In this document: positions 27,870 through 36,717 of the stretch, in pieces | Layout of the letters: every line of letters starts with the position of its first letter | Numbering within the stretch: position 1 is the stretch's first letter | Assembly (NCBI GenBank): GCA_003230835.1 | Contig: QIGT01000176.1 | Span: 1-41,927, forward strand | Length of the DNA: 41,927 bases | Reading direction: 5' to 3' | Source of the DNA: Gammaproteobacteria bacterium | Lineage (GTDB): Bacteria; Pseudomonadota; Gammaproteobacteria; Pseudomonadales; Azotimanducaceae | Notes under the pieces: generated by a model | Seen by the model: only the letters and a program-made list of their open reading frames with translations | Databases searched by the model: none | Told to the model about the DNA's origin: nothing | Position numbers and translations under genes: made by a program

Positions 27870-28412
27870 TTGATGGTGACATATAATTTTTTGGACACTT
27901 GGACGGGTATAAACATGCAACGAATAATGCTGGGGCTAGTTGTCTTTTTCTCAACGATGATAAATGCAGACACCGGGGATAATGCAAAAGTAGCCGATGA
28001 CCAGGCAACTTTGATGGTGATAATCGATGAAATTGCCCGAGGATGGGAACAGGCAGACGGAACCCCATTTCGTAAACACTTCCTGAACAGTGAACGTTCA
28101 CGTTTTATTGAAGGCGGTGGCCAAAATATTGGTCTTACTGATCTTATTGATAATCACGTTACCCCGGAGGGAGATGCTCTAGATGGACTGACGCTGGATT
28201 TTTCCAGTGTGGAGGTGCATTTCGAAGCTGGCTTTGCCTGGGCGATAGCAAATGTTGGGGTGAAGGCAACCGTGAAGAAATCTGGCAAGAATATTCATAA
28301 CAAAGGCTTTCAAACTTTTTTGTTTCGCAAAGTTAACAATGTCTGGAAGGTGGTGCATACCCATAGTTCGTCCAGGCCGGTTAAGGCCGAGGATAAAGCC
28401 CATAGCCACTGA
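27870..28412 (+). CDS. Exported SnoaL/NTF2-like (DUF4440-type) protein
   Basis: N-terminal signal MQRIMLGLVVFFSTMINA followed by a small-domain pattern ending FLFRKVNNVWKVVHTHSSSRP, typical of SnoaL/DUF4440 proteins. Confidence 0.65.
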   Translation: MMVTYNFLDTWTGINMQRIMLGLVVFFSTMINADTGDNAKVADDQATLMVIIDEIARGWEQADGTPFRKHFLNSERSRFIEGGGQNIGLTDLIDNHVTPEGDALDGLTLDFSSVEVHFEAGFAWAIANVGVKATVKKSGKNIHNKGFQTFLFRKVNNVWKVVHTHSSSRPVKAEDKAHSH

Positions 28413-28464
28413 GTAGAACTTTAGCAACAAATTCAGAAACTGTTCACCTCACGGAAAAATTTCG

Positions 28465-29772
28465 TTGGGACGTCGAACCGGTTTGGAAGAGTATAGACGG
28501 CGGCGAAACCAGGGTATTAAATACTGGTTCAATGTTATGGAGTCATCACTGATGTCTGAAGAATCTCGTGATCGCTGGCTTGCCCGGTTACTGGGTACAG
28601 ATTTCCTATTGTGGTCACCAAACATTCAGCCTGAGGGATTTCTTCACTGGGATCGAATTTTTGCAACCCGGGCAATTCACTGTGGCTCCAACGTTCTCGA
28701 ATTACCGCGTGCTTCAACCGAAATCGAGGTGCAGTACCAGGATCAGGGGCGAGTTTGCGACGTCCATAATCTCATGTCTGATGAGCATTTGAGCGGGCTT
28801 ATCGTGCTCCACAACGGCGAGATTATCATCGAACGTTATGCACTTGGTTTAACCCCGGAACTGCGTTGGCAATCCTCGTCTATGGTCAAATCCCTTACTT
28901 CAACCTTGATTGGAGCAGCATTGTACGATGGTCTCATCAGTGACCTTGACGATGAAATAACGGGTTATCTACCGCAGTTCGCCGGAACCGCCTATGATGG
29001 TGTGACGTTGCGCCACCTTCTGAACATGAGTTCTGGCACTGATTGGACGGAAGATTACGAGGACATGAAGGCGGATGTGCAGGCGCATTACATCAAGCCA
29101 ATTGCGGCGCGCAAGCCGGGGTGCATAGAAAGTCACCTGAAAAGCTTGAAACGCATTTGCGAACCCGGCACCCAGTACTACTACAACACTGGCGACACGT
29201 TCCTGTTGAGCCTGCTTTTAAGTAAAGTATCCGGAACAACGGTAGCCGACTATTGTGCACAGAAAATCTGGATACCCTGCGGGATGCAGCAGGATGGCTA
29301 TTTCATGCTGGATTCTGATGGTGGACAGGAGATAACGGGGAGCTGCTCCGGAGCCTCCCTACGGGACTATGCGCGCTTTGGATTGTTGATGCAGCATGAC
29401 GGCGTCACCCTATCCGGGCAACGTGTGCTACCTGAAGGCTGGACGCAAGAGGCTACATTGCCCTCCGCGCCCAACTTTCACCAGGACTTGGGCAACCGAC
29501 CAAGGATCGATAACTCGGCCTTCGAAGGCTATGGCTATCTCTGGTGGGTACACCACCCTGGTTCGTTCATGGCGCTGGGTGCCTACGGTCAGTGGATTCA
29601 CATCGAACCGCAACACGGTCTGGTGTTTGTGATGATTGGCGCGATGCCGCGACAAGGTTACATGCATCCCTCTGAGCCTGCGGCCAGGGAAACTGGCTCA
29701 CAACATGGCGGTCCGCGACGTTTCGCGTACATCGATGCGGTGCGCCAGCTCGTTGCAGCTAATTTTCCCTAA
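28465..29772 (+). CDS. Serine hydrolase, class C beta-lactamase/esterase-like (start uncertain; internal ATGs at 28537 or 28552)
   Basis: SSSMVKSLTSTLIGAALYDGLISDLDDEITGYLPQF...VTLRHLLNMSSGTDWTEDY...YNTGDTFLLSLLLSKVSG. Confidence 0.87.
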   Translation: MGRRTGLEEYRRRRNQGIKYWFNVMESSLMSEESRDRWLARLLGTDFLLWSPNIQPEGFLHWDRIFATRAIHCGSNVLELPRASTEIEVQYQDQGRVCDVHNLMSDEHLSGLIVLHNGEIIIERYALGLTPELRWQSSSMVKSLTSTLIGAALYDGLISDLDDEITGYLPQFAGTAYDGVTLRHLLNMSSGTDWTEDYEDMKADVQAHYIKPIAARKPGCIESHLKSLKRICEPGTQYYYNTGDTFLLSLLLSKVSGTTVADYCAQKIWIPCGMQQDGYFMLDSDGGQEITGSCSGASLRDYARFGLLMQHDGVTLSGQRVLPEGWTQEATLPSAPNFHQDLGNRPRIDNSAFEGYGYLWWVHHPGSFMALGAYGQWIHIEPQHGLVFVMIGAMPRQGYMHPSEPAARETGSQHGGPRRFAYIDAVRQLVAANFP

Positions 29773-29907
29773 CCAGCGGTCCGAAGCAGTGCAGACCATG
29801 CTCGCTCACGGCGGAACCATCAGTTTTACAATTTTGCCTAGACGCTATCAAACTTTTTCAGTCTTAGTTGCGACTTTAGCTCTTAACAACGGAATAAAAA
29901 TAACTAG

Positions 29908-30456
29908 ATGTTAGCAACGGTGACTGATGAAACATTGGTTTCACGCGCAATCGCGGGATCTGACAGCGCCTGGAATAAACTGATAAAGAGGTATGAAAAA
30001 CGCGTGTACAACTACGCCCTACGCATGGTCGGCCACCCCCAAGATGCCTTTGATTTGACCCAAGAAGTGTTCATGGGCGTGCATAGAAATCTAGCAGGGT
30101 TTCGCGGCGACGGCGCCTTTCCTGCGTGGTTGTTTCGTATCGCCAGTTATCGTTGCACAGACTATCTTCGACGCAGGCGCAATGATGAGCCATTCGACGA
30201 TGAACGAGGCTTCATCAGCAGCCTACCCGGGCCCCAAGAACAAGCGTTCACCACCCATGCAAATCACCAAATCAGCACCGCACTACAGCAGTTGCCGGTA
30301 GAGCAACGCCAAGTGGTGGAATTGAAATTTTTTCAGCACTTCACCTTTGAAGACATTGCTGGACAGCTGGGCATCTCACCCAACACGGCTAAAACCCGGC
30401 TTTATAGCGCACTGCGCAAATTAAAACAGCACGAGGAACTTAGAGATGCTCTGTGA
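29908..30456 (+). CDS. RNA polymerase sigma-70 factor, ECF subfamily
   Basis: Sigma2 NYALRMVGHPQDAFDLTQEVFMGVHRNLAGFRGDGAFPAWLFRIASYRCTDYLRRRR; sigma4 LPVEQRQVVELKFFQHFTFEDIAGQLGISPNTAKTRLYSALRKLK. Confidence 0.95.
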   Translation: MLATVTDETLVSRAIAGSDSAWNKLIKRYEKRVYNYALRMVGHPQDAFDLTQEVFMGVHRNLAGFRGDGAFPAWLFRIASYRCTDYLRRRRNDEPFDDERGFISSLPGPQEQAFTTHANHQISTALQQLPVEQRQVVELKFFQHFTFEDIAGQLGISPNTAKTRLYSALRKLKQHEELRDAL

Positions 30457-31084
30457 GCACGCTAATTCGCGATTGGTTGAATACGCAGAAGGTGTTTTAG
30501 ACACCGATACTCAGCTAGAAATAAAACGTCATGTAGAGGATTGTGACACCTGCCAGTCTGACTACGCAGCCATTCACCAATGGCGCACCATGGCGAGCCA
30601 TTGGCACGAGGAATCACCACCTGCACAACCGCATTTTATGGCTGTTACGCACAGCAACCACTACAACTGGTGGGACCGCCTGCGTCATTGGTTCCCAACA
30701 TTCGCGAGTGCCACCGCATTGGTCTTGGTCACCGTTATGTACGCACAACAATTTCAATCCGCTGGCGTGTTGCCCAGTAACGCAGCCACTAACTATGATT
30801 CATTACCCAAACTACCCCAGGCGACACAAGCTGCGGTAGTAGACAGCGTGCTCAAAACGAGCAGAGATCAGCGCCAAGCAGAATTGAGCACCCTATTGAA
30901 AATTCTAACCGCCGAAATGAACCGTCGTTCGGCTGACACCGAAAACTCTCTGCGCTACATCATTTCCACCCAAATTCAGGGGCAAAAGGAATTGGATTTA
31001 CTGTATGGGCAGCTCGAAGTACTGTTGGCTAACCCGGAAAACACAGCCCTATTGAGCACACCGCACGAAGGAGTACCACAATGA
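30446..31084 (+). CDS. Anti-sigma factor with zinc-finger (HxxxCxxC) and single TM segment
   Basis: RHVEDCDTC zf-HC2 motif; hydrophobic TFASATALVLVTVMYA; overlaps the ECF sigma gene. Confidence 0.82.
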   Translation: MLCEHANSRLVEYAEGVLDTDTQLEIKRHVEDCDTCQSDYAAIHQWRTMASHWHEESPPAQPHFMAVTHSNHYNWWDRLRHWFPTFASATALVLVTVMYAQQFQSAGVLPSNAATNYDSLPKLPQATQAAVVDSVLKTSRDQRQAELSTLLKILTAEMNRRSADTENSLRYIISTQIQGQKELDLLYGQLEVLLANPENTALLSTPHEGVPQ

Positions 31085-31926
31085 ACACAGCTGGCTATAT
31101 GTGTATTTTCTTAGCTGCGTTTAGCCTCCAAGCCAGCGCTAGGACCCCCGACGATATAGTTGACCTCCAACGAGAAACTCGCATTGTTGCTGATGTTGTG
31201 AAGTCGGCATTGCGAGACAAGTTAAGTGGCGAAGAGCGGGTTGCTTATGTACGAGCAGAATACCTGGCGGCTCAAGGTGTGCTGCTATCCGTGACCCTCA
31301 ACTCATCCTGGTGGCCCACCTCTCGACACAGTACATCGTTTGAAATAAATGGCAGGCAGATATCAATTCCAGAAATTCCCATCATGGTTGAGAACATTCT
31401 CAACGAGCTACAAGTCAATATTGCCCCATATGAACCAGAGGCTCTGGAGGATTTGCGAGATCTTCGTTCAGAACAGCGCGAGTTGCGCCTTGAAAGTCGC
31501 CAGATTCGGTCGAAACTGCGCGAAACCCGTCGCAGCATGATTCGAAACAGTGAGGACCGTGAAGACTACCAAGAAGATATTCGCGAGTATGAACAACAGT
31601 TGGCCACGGTAGATCAACAGTACGAAGACCTCGCGGTGAAAATTGAGCAACAGTACCAACGCCTTCGTGACTACCGTAAAGACGCCATCGCACGTCCTTC
31701 AGTGCAAAAAAAGCCCGTAGAGTTAGACACCCTAATTGCCGAAATAGCCTGTGATTACGGTCCTACGTTGAAGTCACTTGAGAGTGACAACTTCTTCACC
31801 ATCGCGCTTAAGAGAGGTAAAAACACCAAATACTACGCCTTCAAAATGGAACACATTAAGGCCTGTAGTTCTCGGGATATACACACAGAGCGGTTACTCG
31901 AGCTGGCATATCAATACGAAAGTTAA
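31081..31926 (+). CDS. Secreted coiled-coil protein of unknown function, third gene of the ECF operon
   Basis: Signal peptide MNTAGYMCIFLAAFSLQASA; charged heptad-like region RDLRSEQRELRLESRQIRSKLRETRRSMIR...; ATGA overlap with the anti-sigma gene. Confidence 0.75.
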   Translation: MNTAGYMCIFLAAFSLQASARTPDDIVDLQRETRIVADVVKSALRDKLSGEERVAYVRAEYLAAQGVLLSVTLNSSWWPTSRHSTSFEINGRQISIPEIPIMVENILNELQVNIAPYEPEALEDLRDLRSEQRELRLESRQIRSKLRETRRSMIRNSEDREDYQEDIREYEQQLATVDQQYEDLAVKIEQQYQRLRDYRKDAIARPSVQKKPVELDTLIAEIACDYGPTLKSLESDNFFTIALKRGKNTKYYAFKMEHIKACSSRDIHTERLLELAYQYES

Positions 31927-31928
31927 AG

Positions 31929-32765
31929 CTATTCAGCTTCCTGGTCGAGAATATCTCGATAGTGCCGCATATGTCGTAACGCACTCACCTCATCGCCGTC
32001 CAGCTCACTGATGCGAGCTAAATTGAAATGTGCATCAGGTACCGCGGGTGCTTTTTCGTAGAATTCTGCCGCCTTATCAACCTCATCCAGCTCATCAAAC
32101 ACGGTGCCCAGGTTGTAAAAAGCCAGTTGATGACCAGGGCGAGCCGTGAGGGCTAATTCGTAGTGGCGCTTTGCATACTTTAGGTCGCCATCAAGCTGAT
32201 AGAGCCGACCCAAATTAACCTGGGCATCAGCGTTTTTTGGATCCAGTCGTATCGCTTGTTTATACGCATCAGGGGCTTTTTTAGGCTCCACTTCTTCTAA
32301 GTCCAAGCCCAAGTTATACCATTCATCTGTATCGAGGTCTGAAGCGCACTCTGCTTGACGCACATGCTTTGCTGCGATTTGCGCAACATTGCCTGCCAAA
32401 TCGCCTGCCAAATCTTGTATCGTAAAATCTAGTGTCGTTTGCCCAGTTTCAACTTCCCAGGTGCTGGCGTCATCTCTCACCACCACGTGGGAGCCGTTGG
32501 CATAAATGCGCAGAGAAGCAAGGGTTTTTGCTTGGGCCAGTTCAGCCTTAAGTTTTACCAGGGCACGATAAGCTTTACGCGTAGAGACCTTGGCGTCCAG
32601 CAGCCCTTTGGCTGTTCGCAACAGCACCACATCTTGAAATGAAAAGCGAAATTCCCCACGTTCACCACGTTCTGGCTGCACCAGTTTGCGGCGCACATAG
32701 TGGCGCACTTGGTCTGAATTGATACCAATGAGTTCAGCTACTTGCTTCGTACTGTACCCACTCAT
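31929..32765 (-). CDS. MerR-family HTH protein with C-terminal TPR repeats
   Basis: YSTKQVAELIGINSDQVRHYVRRKLVQPERGERGEFRFSFQDVVLLR; TPR units DAYKQAIRLDPKNADAQVNLGRLYQLDGDLKYAKRHYELAL. Confidence 0.88.
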   Translation of the reverse strand: MSGYSTKQVAELIGINSDQVRHYVRRKLVQPERGERGEFRFSFQDVVLLRTAKGLLDAKVSTRKAYRALVKLKAELAQAKTLASLRIYANGSHVVVRDDASTWEVETGQTTLDFTIQDLAGDLAGNVAQIAAKHVRQAECASDLDTDEWYNLGLDLEEVEPKKAPDAYKQAIRLDPKNADAQVNLGRLYQLDGDLKYAKRHYELALTARPGHQLAFYNLGTVFDELDEVDKAAEFYEKAPAVPDAHFNLARISELDGDEVSALRHMRHYRDILDQEAE

Positions 32766-32890
32766 CTATGCCACTCTCACCTTCTCACTTTCCAGGGTTT
32801 AGATTTTGCCTTGGTTGCGCTCACCTTTCTACCTGCACGTGCAGCTGTTTTACGTTTGCGTTCTGCAGCGGTCTCGTTCGCGGCTGATTG

Positions 32891-33514
32891 TTAGTCGAAT
32901 AAAGTAGGCTGAGCCGCGTTAGCTTGGTGCTCAAATGCCAAATGAATATCTGCGCAGATGACACGACCAGTAGACAGCGGCGGCAACGACTGCAACGCAA
33001 AGAATTCAGCGGCCTGGGTTTCTAATCCGGGCTTAGCCAAATGATCATCAGGGCAGTGGCATAAGAAATAGAACTTATAAAAATCACGCACGTCGGCATC
33101 ATAGTCGTGTTTGGCTTTATGGCGAACGCAGTACAGCTTGTCAACCGCGACCTGCAAACTGGCCTCTTCGAATATTTCTTTAGCCACATTCTCAGCAGCA
33201 CTCAGCCCCACATCGGCGTAACCACCAGGCAATGTCCACAACCCATCCGACTTTTCTTGGACCAACAAAATTTTGCCCCCACGTATCACCGCACCGCGTA
33301 CATCAATCTGTGGTGTGACATAACCTTGCCCTGAATCTGACACAAGCTCACGTATCCGTTCTAGCGGGACATTACCCAAACTCCCCAGCATAGATTTCGC
33401 GATGTTGGCGATTTCCTCATATCGCTCACGATCGAATTCATCTGTACCAAAGTGCAGCCCAGTAGCCGCGAGACTGTGCAGGCGCTTAGCCCAATTCAAC
33501 CACTGATCTTCCAC
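32891..33514 (-). CDS. NUDIX hydrolase with NUDIX_N-like N-terminal region
   Basis: GLWTLPGGYADVGLSAAENVAKEIFEEASLQV Nudix box (K in place of the usual R). Confidence 0.92.
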   Translation of the reverse strand: MEDQWLNWAKRLHSLAATGLHFGTDEFDRERYEEIANIAKSMLGSLGNVPLERIRELVSDSGQGYVTPQIDVRGAVIRGGKILLVQEKSDGLWTLPGGYADVGLSAAENVAKEIFEEASLQVAVDKLYCVRHKAKHDYDADVRDFYKFYFLCHCPDDHLAKPGLETQAAEFFALQSLPPLSTGRVICADIHLAFEHQANAAQPTLFD

Positions 33515-34033
33515 TCAAGTTTTCTTGGCTTTGCGCTTTTCAGCTTTCAAAGCGTCTTTTAGTAGTACCAATTGTTCCTTGGTCACGCTTTGAAAATTAG
33601 GGATAGCACAACTCACGCCTGGCTGAAAATTATTACTGGCACGTTCATACACAGTACGTATCGAATCTAACACACACAGGTTGTTGGATCTGGGTGCATA
33701 CATGATGGGTTGGCCACGCCGCAAACCAGGGCATCGGCGCTTAAACTGAACCAAGTAATGCTTGTTTCGTTGAAGATGGAAGGCAACATGGGTGTCATCG
33801 ATTACTTCGACACTGCGTATCTTACGTACCGAAATGCAGCGAACGTCTTCCACGTAGTCTGAACGCTGAGGATCTCGGTGCAATATTTCATCCACGCTAA
33901 GTCCAGGTGTCTGCGCAGCTGGAGTTGCCGGCGGTGGCGTTTCAGGCTCAGATTGCGATTCGGCAAATGCCAAATTGGACAAACAAGCGCACAAACTTGC
34001 GTAGATGAGTATCGTTACTTTGAGTTTTTGCAC
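33515..34033 (-). CDS. Exported hypothetical protein, DUF6491-like
   Basis: Signal peptide; CISVRKIRSVEVIDDTHVAFHLQRNKHYLVQFKRRCPGLRRGQPIMYAPRSNNLCVLDSIRTV resembles the DUF6491 pattern. Confidence 0.6.
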   Translation of the reverse strand: MQKLKVTILIYASLCACLSNLAFAESQSEPETPPPATPAAQTPGLSVDEILHRDPQRSDYVEDVRCISVRKIRSVEVIDDTHVAFHLQRNKHYLVQFKRRCPGLRRGQPIMYAPRSNNLCVLDSIRTVYERASNNFQPGVSCAIPNFQSVTKEQLVLLKDALKAEKRKAKKT

Positions 34034-34200
34034 ATCGACCTCACCACCCCGCTACAGACCAAGAGTTTCCTCCTGGCAGTTTACCATGTATATAGCAATT
34101 TGGGATTGCTGGGAACAAACCCGCAAGCTCCGTGCCACACTCCATGCCACACAAGGGTTGACACTTCTGTGTCGTCTATTAACCAGTGTACAATCTGATC

Positions 34201-35649
34201 ATGGCGATACAATGGCAAGACTATCCTGCAGACAAAACATGGGATGAGCTGATCTGCCCATCGGGACGGGCTCGCAAAGGTGTTACCGGCTTAAAACGCA
34301 TGCTCGGCGCACTGGACGATGATGAACTGAAAGAGCGAAAGTACGCAGCTGAACTTGCGATTCGTTCCATGGGGATTACTTTTACAGTGTATTCCGGTGA
34401 ACAAAGCGGCACCATTGACCGTGAGTGGCCTTTCGATATCATCCCTCGGTTAATTCTTAAAACCGAGTGGGACCACATAACAAAGGGTTTAATACAACGG
34501 GTTAAAGCTCTGAACTGCTTTATCGACGATATCTACCATCAACAGCGTATCCTCAAAGACGGGCTCATCCCACGCGCCTACATCGAAAAGTCTAATGACT
34601 TTCGCCCAGAATGTATGGACATATCCCCCACGCACGATACCTGGGCACACGTTTGCGGAAGCGACTTAGTACGTGATGATGACGGTAAGCTGTATGTCCT
34701 AGAAGACAACTTGAGGGTGCCATCTGGCGTCTCCTATATGTTGGAAAATCGCGAGGTAATGAAACGCGTGTTTCCTGAACTGTTCACCACCAATGTCATT
34801 CACCCAGTCAACGACTATCCTGCAGAACTGGCAAAGTGCCTGCGCTCGTTGAACCCCAATAGTACAAGCGCGCCTCAAATCGCCGTTCTTACACCAGGAA
34901 TCTATAACTCTGCCTATTTCGAACATACCTACCTTGCCAACGCCATGGCAGCAGAACTGGTCGAAGGCCGTGACCTAGAAGTTGGCAAAGACGAATATTT
35001 ATATATGCGCACCATTCGAGGCTTAGTCAGAGTAGATGTTCTGTATCGACGCATCGATGACACCTATTTAGACCCAGAAGTGTTCAACGCTGATTCAACC
35101 TTGGGTGTGGCCGGCATCATGCGGGCTTGGCGTGCCGGTAAGGTCGCCTTAGCCAATGCGCCTGGCTGCGGGGTAGCCGATGACAAGGTCATTTATACCT
35201 ATGTGCCAGACATCATTCAGTACTACCTGAACGAATCGCCCTTGTTGTCTAACGTGCCTTCGTACCGATGCGTAGAGAAACAACATCGTGATTTTGTGTT
35301 AGACAACTTAGATAAGCTGGTGGTCAAACCAGCCAACGAATCTGGTGGATACGGCATGTTGATAGGTCCTAAAGCAACCCGCAAAGAACGAAATCAATTT
35401 GCCAAACAAATTCGTGCAAACCCGCGCAACTATATGGCACAACCCATGCTCAATCTATCCACAGCGCCAACTTTGATCGACACCCATGCAGAACCTCGCC
35501 ATCTTGATCTACGTCCATTCATACTCAGCGGCGCATCTCACTATGTTAGCACCGGCGGGCTTACCAGGGTGGCGATGCGTAAAGGATCTATCGTGGTTAA
35601 CTCTTCACAAGGTGGCGGCAGCAAAGACACTTGGGTAATCGATACGTAA
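34201..35649 (+). CDS. Circularly permuted type 2 ATP-grasp protein
   Basis: WPFDIIPRLILKTEWDHITKGLIQRVKALNCFIDDIYH...VLEDNLRVPSGVSYMLENREVMKRVFPELF...VVKPANESGGYGMLIG. Confidence 0.93.
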   Translation: MAIQWQDYPADKTWDELICPSGRARKGVTGLKRMLGALDDDELKERKYAAELAIRSMGITFTVYSGEQSGTIDREWPFDIIPRLILKTEWDHITKGLIQRVKALNCFIDDIYHQQRILKDGLIPRAYIEKSNDFRPECMDISPTHDTWAHVCGSDLVRDDDGKLYVLEDNLRVPSGVSYMLENREVMKRVFPELFTTNVIHPVNDYPAELAKCLRSLNPNSTSAPQIAVLTPGIYNSAYFEHTYLANAMAAELVEGRDLEVGKDEYLYMRTIRGLVRVDVLYRRIDDTYLDPEVFNADSTLGVAGIMRAWRAGKVALANAPGCGVADDKVIYTYVPDIIQYYLNESPLLSNVPSYRCVEKQHRDFVLDNLDKLVVKPANESGGYGMLIGPKATRKERNQFAKQIRANPRNYMAQPMLNLSTAPTLIDTHAEPRHLDLRPFILSGASHYVSTGGLTRVAMRKGSIVVNSSQGGGSKDTWVIDT

Positions 35650-36593
35650 TGAGCAGCCGCACACTGTCCACCACTGCCTCTCGAACTTATTGGTTAGGGC
35701 GTTATTTAGAGCGTGCCGGAAGCATTACACGCTTGGTTTCGGTGAATGCTAATTTGCTCATGGATCTACCCACCAAGCTCCAGCTGGGATGGTTACCGCT
35801 GGTTGAGATCCTCGCAAATCAAGATACATATCAAACACTGTATGTAAGTCCCAACTCGCATGAGAAAAGTGTGACGCGCTTTTTGCTCAGTGATACTCGA
35901 AACCCTGGCTCGCTGATCAGTGTCCTGACCTATGCCCGTGAGAATGCGCGAACCCTTCGAGGCACGCTTCCCAGAGCAGCGTATGAACACATTAACGATG
36001 CTCACTTGTATGCGCAGGAGTCCATTCAGGAACCGTTGAGCCGGACCCGACGCAGTAACGCCTTGCAACATGTTGTCGAACGGCTGCAGCACATCGATGG
36101 TTTTCTATCAGCGACGATGTTACACGATGCCAGCTGGCAGTTTTTAAGGTTAGGCAACTTTATCGAACGAGCAGACATGACGACGCGAATTATCGACCTA
36201 CGCAGTAGTAATTTGCTTTCAGCACAGTCAACGCTGGCGCCCTTTAGCGATATTCAATGGCGCTCAATACTCAATTCTCTGGACGCCATGCAAGGCTACT
36301 TCATCAGCCGACAAAACCCGATCAATCAACGCGACGTGCTCGAATTCCTACTGAAGAACTCAGAATTACCCCGCTCCTTATTGCGTTGCTTTAGTACCAT
36401 ACGCAACTGTTTGCGATCTCTGCCGAGAAACACTGAACCTCTAAAACTCATCAACCGTATGCGCCAGCAGTTACAACGTGCCAGAGTGCGCAACCTCGAA
36501 AACGAAAAATTACATCGCTACGTAGGTGCACGCCAAAAGCAGCTCTCTACGTTACACCAAAAAATAACCCATACTTACTTTCCAGACGCTTAG
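35649..36593 (+). CDS. Alpha-E domain-containing protein
   Basis: LSTTASRTYWLGRYLERAGSITRLVSVNANLLMD...WQFLRLGNFIERADMTTRIIDLR; TAATG overlap with the ATP-grasp gene. Confidence 0.92.
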   Translation: MSSRTLSTTASRTYWLGRYLERAGSITRLVSVNANLLMDLPTKLQLGWLPLVEILANQDTYQTLYVSPNSHEKSVTRFLLSDTRNPGSLISVLTYARENARTLRGTLPRAAYEHINDAHLYAQESIQEPLSRTRRSNALQHVVERLQHIDGFLSATMLHDASWQFLRLGNFIERADMTTRIIDLRSSNLLSAQSTLAPFSDIQWRSILNSLDAMQGYFISRQNPINQRDVLEFLLKNSELPRSLLRCFSTIRNCLRSLPRNTEPLKLINRMRQQLQRARVRNLENEKLHRYVGARQKQLSTLHQKITHTYFPDA

Positions 36594-36633
36594 TACTTAC
36601 CAAACATTCCAACAATTTTATTTAGAGGTTCTG

Positions 36634-36717
36634 ATGATTCAACTATATGGTTTGCGGCTCAGCAATTACTACAACCTAACCAAGGCGCTATTAATTGAGA
36701 AAGGTAACCCGCAATGA
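36634..36717 (+). pseudogene. N-terminal fragment of a glutathione S-transferase-like gene (27 codons)
   Basis: MIQLYGLRLSNYYNLTKALLIEKGNPQ* resembles the GST N-terminal beta1-alpha1 region (MI.LYG..LSNYYNK.K.ALLEKG), with a premature stop overlapping the next ATG. Confidence 0.6.

Noticed and set aside
34156-34190. TTGACA...TACAAT sigma70 promoter upstream of the ATP-grasp gene
   Set aside because: Spacer is about 25 nt, too long for a standard -35/-10 pair.
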